Made by a program: the position numbers and the translations under genes. From Amphritea sp. 1_MG-2023 (GTDB lineage: Bacteria; Pseudomonadota; Gammaproteobacteria; Pseudomonadales; Balneatricaceae): 34,238 nt of DNA. Shown piece by piece: positions 1-6,863 of this stretch. Where the stretch lies: positions 1 through 34,238 of the forward strand of contig NZ_JAUOQE010000040.1 of assembly GCF_030547545.1 (NCBI RefSeq), read 5' to 3'. A model generated the notes under the pieces. It did not search any database. It worked only from the letters and a program-made list of their open reading frames with translations, and was not told where the DNA came from. The stretch's first letter is position 1. Each line of letters opens with the position of its first letter.

Positions 1-75
1 GATTCAGGAAATGATGATTCAGGAAATGATGATTCAGGAAATGATGATTCAGGAAATGATGATTCAGGAAATGAT
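1..75 (+). repeat. 15-bp in-frame tandem repeat (5 visible copies)
   Basis: Five identical copies of GATTCAGGAAATGAT stand head to tail, each encoding Asp-Ser-Gly-Asn-Asp; the array probably extends left of the window. Because the unit is 15 bp, copy-number change alters linker length without shifting frame. The copies are identical at DNA level, which points to recent expansion. Confidence 0.95.
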
Positions 76-408
76 GAAGGCAATAATGAAGAGCCCGAAG
101 CGGATACTGAATCCGATTATAGTCTAATCATTAGTGGTAGTGTCTCAATATCAGGTAAGAGTAATGGCGTGCAATTTCAAGGTGTGTCTGGTAGCGGTAA
201 CTACTCTGTTTCATGTACCACCACGTCTAGTAGTTATGCGTGTTACGTCGGTGTAATCGATGCAGGGGATACTTGGAGTGGCGACATTACGGTGTCGACG
301 AATAAAGTCGTCTGTAGTCCATCGGGTGGATCACAAGAATACACATCTATCGACGCTGATCAATCGCTGAATATTGTTTTGGCTAAGACTTCCGGCAACT
401 GTCCGTAA
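1..408 (+). CDS. Partial protein with acidic DSGND repeats and Cys-containing C-terminal domain
   Basis: The reading frame is open from the first base, so the gene starts outside the window; only the last 135 codons are seen. It begins with five copies of DSGND (bases 1-75), runs through an acidic linker (EGNNEEPEADTES) and ends in a domain of about 95 residues rich in Ser, Gly and Thr with four cysteines. A low-complexity acidic spacer followed by a small, probably disulfide-bonded beta-rich domain fits an exported or surface protein, but the signal peptide lies outside the window and I do not recognise the family. A hairpin follows the stop. Function unknown. Confidence 0.75.
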   Translation, partial: DSGNDDSGNDDSGNDDSGNDDSGNDEGNNEEPEADTESDYSLIISGSVSISGKSNGVQFQGVSGSGNYSVSCTTTSSSYACYVGVIDAGDTWSGDITVSTNKVVCSPSGGSQEYTSIDADQSLNIVLAKTSGNCP

Positions 409-426
409 GTAAGGCTTTACAGCATA

Positions 427-460
427 GCTGACACCCGCGAGCCGATGTGTCAGCGAGACT
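427..460 (+). terminator. Probable terminator after the repeat protein
   Basis: A perfect 8-bp stem (GCTGACAC 427-434 with GTGTCAGC 447-454) with a 12-nt loop is followed after five bases by TTTT. It lies between two convergent genes, 18 bp after the plus-strand stop. Confidence 0.55.
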
Positions 461-478
461 TTTATCTAATGCGTATGG

Positions 479-1459
479 CTATCTAAGCTCGTTGATGATG
501 CCGTTCGAGCCGATGGCATAATAGATGCTATCGCCAAAACCAACAGCATAGACGCCGGCGCTGGTGGGGCCGTAGATATCACGTTTTTGAATCGTCCAAC
601 TGCGTAGCATTTCGCCACTCTGAGTGTCCCATAACTGCACCGAGCCCGAAGCGGTACCGGTGAGTAGTTGCCGGTTATCCGGCGAAAAGCGGGCTGAAAT
701 AAAACTCAGGCGTCTGCCAAAAAGGTCTTGGTTATCCGAGAGTGTGTGTCTGACTGTGCCATCGAGGGTGCTCCAGATGACCGCCTTATCGAGCGTGCCA
801 GAACTAAAGGCTAGCTGTTGATTCGGTGAGAGTGCAACGGTATCCACAATGTTGCCGAATTTAAGGCTGTGGATAACTTGATTGGTTTGCATATCCCAGA
901 GTTGAGCATTATAGGCATCGTCACCGGTCAATGCGATTAAGGCATCATCGCTCAGGTCGACCGATTTAACGCGGGCATCATGACGAAAGGTCTGCATAAC
1001 CCCGCCATGTTTGATATCAAAATAAACCGCCGTATGGTTTGCCAAGCCCAATAGTGCGTAGTTGCCGTTGGCTGAGAGATCCATGGCTAGAATCTCGGCG
1101 GGAGAACTCCAGAAACCTTCCGGCTGCCCGTTACTGAGGTTCCAAAGTACGAGCTCTTGTTGTTCTGCGGTGGCTGCGTAAAGTTCGTCAGGCGAGAACG
1201 CGCTGACGCTAATCAGGCTATAGTCGCCGGCTTTATGATTCCAGTTATACAGCCGTTCATGTTGAGTGACATTCCATAGACTGCCGCCATGATTAAATGA
1301 ACCGATAGCGGCATAGGTTGATTGCGGGGATAGCGTGGCTGAATAGGTTCCCTTCAGTGAGTATTCAACGTACTTAGCGGGCTCATCGCTGTTACTGCAA
1401 CCTGTCAGTAAGGTGGCGAGCAGAAGGGGGTAACCCACAGCGCGAAACCTGTTAATCAT
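479..1459 (-). CDS. WD40-repeat lipoprotein
   Basis: 326 aa. The N-terminus is a lipoprotein signal: Arg near the start, hydrophobic core, then LLTGC with Cys21 as the lipidated residue, so the mature protein is membrane anchored, probably facing the periplasm. The rest reads as WD40 blades: repeated segments of the type 'SPNQQLAFSSGTLDKAVIWST' and 'GTASGSVQLWDTQSG' ending in LW/IW/LWD motifs, enough for one propeller. Such propellers are protein-interaction scaffolds; no enzyme signature is seen. The ATG at 1459 has TAGGAAC five to six bases upstream. It lies 78 bp downstream of rsd on the same strand and may be co-transcribed. Specific partner unknown. Confidence 0.8.
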   Translation of the reverse strand: MINRFRAVGYPLLLATLLTGCSNSDEPAKYVEYSLKGTYSATLSPQSTYAAIGSFNHGGSLWNVTQHERLYNWNHKAGDYSLISVSAFSPDELYAATAEQQELVLWNLSNGQPEGFWSSPAEILAMDLSANGNYALLGLANHTAVYFDIKHGGVMQTFRHDARVKSVDLSDDALIALTGDDAYNAQLWDMQTNQVIHSLKFGNIVDTVALSPNQQLAFSSGTLDKAVIWSTLDGTVRHTLSDNQDLFGRRLSFISARFSPDNRQLLTGTASGSVQLWDTQSGEMLRSWTIQKRDIYGPTSAGVYAVGFGDSIYYAIGSNGIINELR

Positions 1460-1537
1460 AAAGTGTTCCTATTGCGACGCTCAGCTTGACGATAAGCCCA
1501 AGCCCTTGCTTTAAGTGCGCGCTTATCGCTGTCAGGG

Positions 1538-2020
1538 TTATACCTTCGTTTCAGAAAACACTCGTTCACGATAGGCAATATGGAGAATCTCAATCATATT
1601 ATCCTCAAGCGAAAAGCGTTCTTCAAGCGCCTCTCCGAGGGCCGATAATTGACAGGTTAGCTCATACATATCTTTTAGCGTTTGGCCTTCAAAGTTGGAA
1701 TAAATATCATTGAAGTCGAGCGCCGCATCGGTGCTATCCTGAATTTTAGGGAACAGCGCTTGCGCTTTCTCAAGGCTACCATCATTAAACTCACTACCCT
1801 GCTTTAATAGCTGTTCGTAGACTTCAAAATGGCCTGAAGAGATATAGTCCATCATCTGTTGACAGAATTCTTGAATCTTATCATTCAGCGTATTTTGAAT
1901 ATTTTGTTGAGGTAGAGACACAAAAAAGCTAATTAACTTCTGACGTTCTTCGAGCCAGTTATCAATAATGTCGCTTACACCTCCCCAACGTTCTTGGGCA
2001 TTACGGCATTTTTCTAGCAT
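1538..2020 (-). CDS. rsd: Rsd/AlgQ-family regulator of sigma-70
   Basis: 160 aa, close to the usual length (about 158) of Rsd in E. coli and AlgQ in Pseudomonas. The N-terminal signature CRNAQERWGGVSDIIDNWLEERQ is the hallmark of the family; the rest is alpha-helical. Rsd binds region 4 of the housekeeping sigma factor and sequesters it, helping alternative sigma factors compete for RNA polymerase in stationary phase; AlgQ also affects alginate and siderophore genes in Pseudomonas. The start is supported by AAGGAGG seven bases upstream of the ATG. Transcribed divergently from the FliL-like gene. Confidence 0.9.
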   Translation of the reverse strand: MLEKCRNAQERWGGVSDIIDNWLEERQKLISFFVSLPQQNIQNTLNDKIQEFCQQMMDYISSGHFEVYEQLLKQGSEFNDGSLEKAQALFPKIQDSTDAALDFNDIYSNFEGQTLKDMYELTCQLSALGEALEERFSLEDNMIEILHIAYRERVFSETKV

Positions 2021-2343
2021 AGCAGGCCTCCTTTTGTGTTCAGCACTTGCTGTCAGCGTGCTCCAATACTAATCCTATCATTGGCAGGGTGGCAATAGCC
2101 GAATGCTTTTCAAGCGTCGATACGCAATCTAGGCGCTACAACGCTGATATTTTTTGCTAAAAATGATACAACAGGTGAATCGATAGCGGTGCTTGGTTAT
2201 TTGACTAACGCGATGATCGACGGCTAGTTAACAAGGAGGTCTCTTATTGTTAAGAATCTCTTATCTTGCGAACGATATGATTTTGATTCATGGTGATCAG
2301 ATACCGTAGTTGGTATCTGACTCTCAGAGAGGGAAGTTTAAGC
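2021..2343. other. Intergenic region between rsd and the FliL-like gene, with a hairpin
   Basis: Divergent promoter region of about 320 bp with no convincing gene. The only clear structure is a perfect 9-bp inverted repeat (TCAGATACC 2297-2305, GGTATCTGA 2312-2320) with a 6-nt loop, 23 bp before the start codon at 2344 and with no T-run. It may be a 5'-UTR stem-loop or an operator. I could not assign -35/-10 elements with confidence. Confidence 0.5.
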
Positions 2344-2742
2344 ATGCTGAAACGTTTTTTGTTGATATTGTTTTTAGGCTCGATGTTACCGTCAGCATGG
2401 GCGGCAGATGAGCCTTTGGCAGACGACTATGTCAACTATATTGAATTGAAGCCGTTTGTGGCTAATTTTGTTAGCCCGGGTACGTTACGGTTTTTGAAGT
2501 GTGAGATAACGATTCAGGTCACTAGCCCTCAGGCGCATCACGCAGTTAATTATCATAAGGCTGAATTACGCCATGAAATTTTGATGCTGTTAAGCTCGAA
2601 AGAGGCGGAGCAGTTAAAAACAGTAGATAAACAGCATATTCTGGCACAGGAAGCGTTGGCAAAAGTTCAACAGGTATTGTTGTTCGAAGAGGGCGAAGCG
2701 TATGTTGCTGATCTCTTCTTTACTAGCTTTGTGTTGCAATAA
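2344..2742 (+). CDS. FliL-like exported protein
   Basis: 132 aa from the ATG at 2344, which follows GAGAGGGAAG at good distance; a longer reading from 2290 would translate a hairpin in the leader and is unlikely. Residues 1-19 form a signal peptide ending AWA. The mature part (YIELKPFVANFVSPGTLRFLKCEITIQV ... HKAELRHEILMLLSSKEAEQL) follows the FliL pattern: a 'shared' beta strand with F/V-x-N, a strand of the form 'L-K-(x)-E-I-T-I-Q-V', and an R-x-x-I-L/M-x-L-L-S helix. FliL proteins surround the flagellar stator; here the usual single transmembrane helix is replaced by a cleavable signal and no flagellar genes are nearby, so this is a FliL paralogue of uncertain role. Confidence 0.72.
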   Translation: MLKRFLLILFLGSMLPSAWAADEPLADDYVNYIELKPFVANFVSPGTLRFLKCEITIQVTSPQAHHAVNYHKAELRHEILMLLSSKEAEQLKTVDKQHILAQEALAKVQQVLLFEEGEAYVADLFFTSFVLQ

Positions 2743-2814
2743 ACGCACTGAATATAGTGAATCGCTTCACGTATTTTATGATGGTTTTAAGTCGGCTTTT
2801 CGGCCATAAACAAA

Positions 2815-2850
2815 ACAGCCCTGCGTTTATCACAGGGCTGTTTATCGTTT
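2815..2850. terminator. Bidirectional terminator between FliL-like gene and gshA
   Basis: Perfect 9-bp stem (ACAGCCCTG 2815-2823, CAGGGCTGT 2833-2841). On the minus strand, the direction of gshA, it is followed by TTTTG then TTT; on the plus strand by TTATCGTTT. It lies 13 bp past the gshA stop and can serve both convergent genes. Confidence 0.8.
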
Positions 2851-2862
2851 CAAGGCTTGCTG

Positions 2863-4428
2863 TTACTGTGCGAGATAGTTCGCTAAGTAGGTATCAAAAT
2901 CGGTCGTGTCACTCGCTTCAATTTGTTGTTGTTCTGCAGTAGAACTGAGGCTCAGTGAATCAAAGTGCAGCTGTTGTTCTGTCTCCAGGCCAATACGTGA
3001 GATGGTATCTCTGTGCTGACGGCTTTGTTGCAGAATGAATGCTTGATAGCCCAGCCCAGTGCTTTTCATCTGCTGCAGAATTTGCGCCGATGGTGTTAAG
3101 TGTGGATCATCCAATTTGGCTTGTTGCGCGGCAACGGCCGCGGAATAGCGAGAGTCTCCGGCTACTTGATCTAACAGCTGAGCGGTTTTTTCAATGTCGG
3201 TCAGAATTAGCTGACCCCACTCGGGCACACTGATAGACTGATTATCCTTAGTCAGCATCAATCCTGGTTCTCTGCCTCGATTAACCACGAGGCTGTTGTT
3301 ACGATTGATAAGCTCGCATTCGTGAGCGTCAATATCGCGCGGATCTGACAATAAGCAGGTTACCAAAAACGCATCTAGAAAATCCGCCTGCTGTTGATCA
3401 ATACCAACGGGCAGTAGTGGGTTGATATCTGTATTACGTACTTCAATATATTCCACCCCTCGTTCGAGTAATGCATGCACCGGTTTTTCGCCGGATAGCG
3501 CAACCCGTTTAGGACGTATATCGCTGTAATATTCATTCTCGATTTGGAGAATATTGCTATTGAGCTGTCGATAACCTTGAGGCGTTTTGACGCCGAGATT
3601 TTCGTAAGGCGGATAAGTGGTGTTGATCGCCTGAGTGAGACTTTGAATATAGCTGTCGAGATGATTAAAGCAGATGTTTAGAGCGGATTGCGCTTTATTG
3701 GAATAGCCCAGATCGCTCATTCTTAGCGAGGTTGCATAGGGGCGATACAGGGTATCTTTATCCCACTGCTCAAGATCATGTTCACGGTTCTGCATAAAGC
3801 TAGACGATAGCGCGGGCGAGGCGCCAAATAGGTAAAGCAATAGCCAGGAAGAGCGGCGAAAGTTGCGAATCAGTGTGAAATAGCTGTCCGAACGGAATGC
3901 TTGCAGATCTTTTTGACTGCCCTGAAGTTCGCGTAACACTGGCCAGAGTGTTTCGGGTAGTGAAAAATTGTAGTGAATGCCGGCGATCGTTTGCATCATT
4001 TTGCCATAACGATATTGCAGCCCCACGCGATAAATATACTTCAGGTGGCCAACATTGGAGTCGCCGAACCGAGCGATCTGAATCGCATCTTCACTGTCAA
4101 TTTGACAGGGCATGCTGGCATCCCAAAGCTCTTCATCGCCCAAGTGTTGGTAGGTATAACAATGAAGTTGCTGCAAAAATTGTAACGCATCAGCCGCCTT
4201 GGGTAAGGCGGGGGTAATGAATTCTAGCAGCGCTTCTGAATAATCGGTTGTGATATTGCTGTGAGTCAGCGCAGAACCGAGCGAGGCGGGGTGTCCCTTC
4301 TGGCTAATTGATCCTTGAGAGTCAACCCGTAGGCCTTCCTTCTCAATGCCATGAAGGATGCCGTCAAGCGCCAGAATCTGACCCTTTTCTATGATTAATT
4401 GCAGATTCTGTTCCAGTGCCTTTGACAC
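2863..4428 (-). CDS. gshA: Glutamate-cysteine ligase
   Basis: Cytoplasmic enzyme of the first step of glutathione synthesis (ATP + L-Glu + L-Cys to gamma-glutamylcysteine). About 521 aa, matching the 518 aa of E. coli GshA (proteobacterial class). Visible family motifs: GIEKEGLRV near the N-terminus, HPxSLGSALTHxxITTDYSEALLEFITP, GIHYNFSLP, and VEYIEVRNTDINP. I place the start at the GTG at 4428 (VSKALEQNL...), which has AAGGAA seven bases upstream and gives the normal length; the longer frame from 4488 adds 20 residues without homology. A bidirectional terminator follows. Monocistronic by context. Confidence 0.95.
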   Translation of the reverse strand: MSKALEQNLQLIIEKGQILALDGILHGIEKEGLRVDSQGSISQKGHPASLGSALTHSNITTDYSEALLEFITPALPKAADALQFLQQLHCYTYQHLGDEELWDASMPCQIDSEDAIQIARFGDSNVGHLKYIYRVGLQYRYGKMMQTIAGIHYNFSLPETLWPVLRELQGSQKDLQAFRSDSYFTLIRNFRRSSWLLLYLFGASPALSSSFMQNREHDLEQWDKDTLYRPYATSLRMSDLGYSNKAQSALNICFNHLDSYIQSLTQAINTTYPPYENLGVKTPQGYRQLNSNILQIENEYYSDIRPKRVALSGEKPVHALLERGVEYIEVRNTDINPLLPVGIDQQQADFLDAFLVTCLLSDPRDIDAHECELINRNNSLVVNRGREPGLMLTKDNQSISVPEWGQLILTDIEKTAQLLDQVAGDSRYSAAVAAQQAKLDDPHLTPSAQILQQMKSTGLGYQAFILQQSRQHRDTISRIGLETEQQLHFDSLSLSSTAEQQQIEASDTTDFDTYLANYLAQ

Positions 4429-4488
4429 AGCATGGTTCCTTATAGCGGGAAAAAAGAGCGCTATTATAGCGCAGCTATCGCTAAACAT

Positions 4489-4516
4489 AACCCCGTAATA
4501 AAGCGGGGTTTTCTAG
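4489..4516 (+). terminator. GC hairpin with T-run upstream of gshA
   Basis: AACCCCG (4489-4495) pairs with CGGGGTT (4504-4510), loop of 8, followed by TTCTAG on the plus strand (TTTTC counted from the stem end). No plus-strand gene precedes it. It may limit plus-strand transcription into gshA antisense, or be part of the gshA upstream region. Confidence 0.4.
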
Positions 4517-4532
4517 CGATAAAAAAGGCCTG

Positions 4533-4803
4533 TTAGGGAAGGTGCGAATAAGTCAATTACGCCTCTGGCTGACAGAGAAGCTGGAGATCAAGGCAACAGT
4601 TACAGGCATACTGGTTGTCCATCGAAAAATGTTAACGCTGAGATCCTGCTTCTCTGAAAGCCCCGAAGGGCGGACATTAGAATGGTCATCTACTTTGTCA
4701 GCCAGCTTGAAAAGGTCCAGACATTTCGCTGCACTGGCTTTCGCGTATCAGGCCATTCTAATGTCCGCAGAGAACATAACGGACTTATTCGCACCTTCCT
4801 TAG
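4533..4803. repeat. Target-site duplication TTAG flanking MITE copy 1
   Basis: TTAG at 4533-4536 is repeated at 4800-4803, immediately outside the terminal inverted repeats. It matches the YTAR 4-bp target known for IS5-group elements. Confidence 0.85.
4537..4799. mobile_element. 263-bp MITE with IS5-like ends, copy 1
   Basis: The ends are a perfect 18-bp inverted repeat, GGAAGGTGCGAATAAGTC (4537-4554 and complement 4782-4799), close to the ends I recall for IS5 (GGAAGGTGCGAACAAGTC). Inside is a second perfect 16-bp inverted repeat (4670-4685 with 4753-4768). There is no transposase and no credible coding region; open frames crossing it are chance. A second copy of the same 263-bp length lies at 28678-28940, about 15 mismatches apart by eye. 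It sits between gshA and pykA, inside the pykA terminator. A non-autonomous element mobilised in trans by an IS5-family transposase is the natural reading; no such transposase is in this window. Confidence 0.88.
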
Positions 4804-4852
4804 ATGATGCTAAGAGGCCTTGGATATGAGGCTATGTACGCCAATCTGTGGT

Positions 4853-6292
4853 TTAGGGTACCTGCAATACTTGCATGGAATTGGTGCCGCTACCGCTACC
4901 GATCACCGCGCCTCGAGTCAGCAGGATAAGATCGCCGCTGTTGAGTAGCTGTTTGCTTTTAAGTGTTTCTAATACTTGATTATTAAGTACGTCGTTGTTG
5001 ATGCCAGTGGCATCAAACAGCATCGGCTGAACACCTCGGAATAGCGTCATGCGTCGCATGGAGCGTTCATTGCGGGTGAGGGCATAGATAGGTACGCCGG
5101 AACGGATGCGAGACATCCAGCGAGGAGTGGAGCCTGATTCGGTGAGACAGACAATCGCTTTAACCCCCACAAGGTGATTGGCGGTATACATCGCCGAACG
5201 AGCGATGGTTTCATCGAAATGTTCACAACGCTGTGAGATGCTAGTCGGTGCAGGGCGAGATAGTTGATGCTTTTCAGCCCCTAGACAGATCTTGGTCATC
5301 GCTTCGACAACTTCCACCGGATAGTCACCGGCGGCCGTTTCCGCCGATAGCATAACCGCATCGGTGCCATCCAAAATAGCATTGGCAACATCGAACACCT
5401 CGGCACGTGTCGGCATTGGATTCTGAATCATGGTTTCCATCATCTGCGTGGCCGTGATGACGACTCGATTTAGTTCGCGCGCACGATTGATCAAGTGCTT
5501 CTGTACGCCGATCAATTCGGCATCGCCGATCTCTACCCCTAGGTCTCCCCGAGCAACCATCACGCCGTCACAGGCGAGAATGATATCGTCGAGTGCTTCA
5601 GCTGAGCTAACAGTTTCGGCACGCTCGACCTTGGCGATAATCTCTGCGGTACAGCCGGCCGCATCGAGTAACTGTCGAGCTTCATGTAGGTCGGCGGCAT
5701 TGCGAGGAAAAGAGACGGCGACGTAATCCATATCGATATCGGCGGCGACTAAAATATCTTGCTTATCCTTGGTGGTGAGTGCGGCCGCGGATAGGCCGCC
5801 CCCTTGCCGGTTAATCCCTTTATTATTCGATAGCGGACCACCGATAATGACTTGGCAGTTGATGCGGGTGTCTTGAACATCGAGTACTTTAAACTGTACG
5901 CGTCCATCATCGAGTAATAGAACATCGCCGGGGCGGCTATCTTCGGGTAATGCTTTATAGTCGATCCCCACCTGCGTCTGATCGCCTGCGTGAGTGTCTA
6001 GGGCGGAATCGAGGGCAAAAAGATCGCCGACCGCGAGCTTGATTTTCATATCATCTTTAAAGCGCGCGATACGAATTTTAGGGCCTTGCAGATCACCGAG
6101 AATAGCGACAGGAATGGCGAGTTTATTCGAGATTTCACGTACTTCATTGGCTCGGCGGCGGTGATCATCGGCGCTACCGTGAGAGAAGTTGAGGCGTACA
6201 ATATTGACGCCGGCACGGATGATCTGCTCAAGCACGCCGGGCTTATCGGTTGAAGGGCCTAAAGTAGCAACAATTTTGGTACGTTTTAACAT
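4853..6292 (-). CDS. pykA: Pyruvate kinase, PykA type
   Basis: 479 aa, the length of E. coli PykA (480). Catalyses phosphoenolpyruvate + ADP to pyruvate + ATP in the cytoplasm, the last step of glycolysis. Motifs seen: TKIVATLGPS at the N-terminus, RLNFSHGS, GDLQGPKIR, GGPLSNNKGIN, the active-site block AKVERAE followed by DGVMVARGDLGVEIG, ITATQMMETMI, and NPMPTRAEVFDVANAILDGTDAVMLSAETAAG. Resemblance is stronger to the AMP/sugar-phosphate-activated PykA group than to PykF. The ATG at 6292 gives a standard N-terminus; its RBS is weak. Its presumed terminator is interrupted by a MITE. Confidence 0.95.
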   Translation of the reverse strand: MLKRTKIVATLGPSTDKPGVLEQIIRAGVNIVRLNFSHGSADDHRRRANEVREISNKLAIPVAILGDLQGPKIRIARFKDDMKIKLAVGDLFALDSALDTHAGDQTQVGIDYKALPEDSRPGDVLLLDDGRVQFKVLDVQDTRINCQVIIGGPLSNNKGINRQGGGLSAAALTTKDKQDILVAADIDMDYVAVSFPRNAADLHEARQLLDAAGCTAEIIAKVERAETVSSAEALDDIILACDGVMVARGDLGVEIGDAELIGVQKHLINRARELNRVVITATQMMETMIQNPMPTRAEVFDVANAILDGTDAVMLSAETAAGDYPVEVVEAMTKICLGAEKHQLSRPAPTSISQRCEHFDETIARSAMYTANHLVGVKAIVCLTESGSTPRWMSRIRSGVPIYALTRNERSMRRMTLFRGVQPMLFDATGINNDVLNNQVLETLKSKQLLNSGDLILLTRGAVIGSGSGTNSMQVLQVP

Positions 6293-6863
6293 GATTTAGA
6301 TATCCGGTAGACGGTAGGGGTTTACCTGTTAGAGCTTTGCTCTGTGTTATCTCTTGCAAGATAAGCGGGCGATAACTGTATTTCAAGCGATGAGCTAAGG
6401 ATTTTTTTCTTTTTCAATGATCGCCATGCCAACTATTATCTTGTAGTTATTTTACAGGATGTTTTTTTTGAGGCTGTATTCTAACGCTATTTAGCGATAT
6501 TTGTTAGTTTAAATTTATATTTTGTAGCAATATTACAGAATATTGGACGGTTAACAGCCGATGCCGAGTGTTATTGTTGTCATCGATATCGGTAAGATTA
6601 TCACAGTGTCACTGTTGCATGATGGGGTGCGAACGTTGCCGGACATCGTAACTGAGGCGTATGCTCTTGAAGTCAAGCAGGTGTTGGCTCTAGAGTGAAG
6701 GGCATTTGCCTGACATGCAATATTTGAAGGGCATGATTCAGCATGTTGCCAATATGCCGTTAGCTGTTCTTATTCGGGCTGAAGCGGGGTTAGGTAAACC
6801 GCTGAATATTCAACGGCAGCATTAAGCTGCCGCTTTGTTTGAGTGATTGTCGCGCCCTAGCGA
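6293..6863. other. Long intergenic region, pykA promoter side plus unexplained plus-strand frames
   Basis: About 570 bp. 6300-6540 is AT-rich and must contain the pykA promoter on the minus strand. From 6561 the base composition looks more coding-like: an open frame 6561-6698 (45 aa, MPSVIVVIDIGKIITVSLL...) and, in another frame, 6715-6825 (36 aa, MQYLKGMIQHVANMP...), the latter ending exactly in a hairpin. These could be the frame-shifted remains of a gene, but I recognise neither and see no good RBS. Confidence 0.4.
6814..6840. terminator. Hairpin downstream of the chemoreceptor gene
   Basis: Perfect 7-bp stem CGGCAGC (6814-6820) / GCTGCCG (6826-6832) with loop ATTAA, followed by CTTTGTTT on the plus strand and TTGAATATT on the minus strand. 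Position fits termination of the minus-strand chemoreceptor gene (stop at 6864) and of any plus-strand transcript from 6561 onward. Confidence 0.5.

Larger units (their letters stand above)
4521..4821 (-). terminator. pykA intrinsic terminator split by a MITE
   Basis: On the minus strand downstream of pykA, the arm AAGGCCT (4821-4815) and the arm AGGCCTTTTTT (4531-4521) are complementary but now lie on opposite sides of a 263-bp insertion. Removing the insertion and one TTAG copy leaves AAGGCCT-C-TTAG, a CATCAT loop, CTAA-C-AGGCCTT and six Ts: an 11-bp stem with one C/C mismatch, a textbook terminator. The TTAG used as insertion target lies in the stem. Confidence 0.65.

Noticed and set aside
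1-75. Possible CRISPR-like repeats
   Set aside because: Copies are head to tail without spacers, 15 bp long and in frame with a protein.
2290-2343. Longer start for the FliL-like protein
   Set aside because: It would translate a perfect 9-bp hairpin and place 18 residues before a normal signal peptide; the ATG at 2344 has a good RBS.
4542-4829. Open frame of 95 codons across MITE copy 1 (and the equivalent 28683-28952 and 28823-29065 in copy 2)
   Set aside because: It lies inside a palindromic non-autonomous element, has no RBS and no transposase features; the two copies diverge without codon bias.
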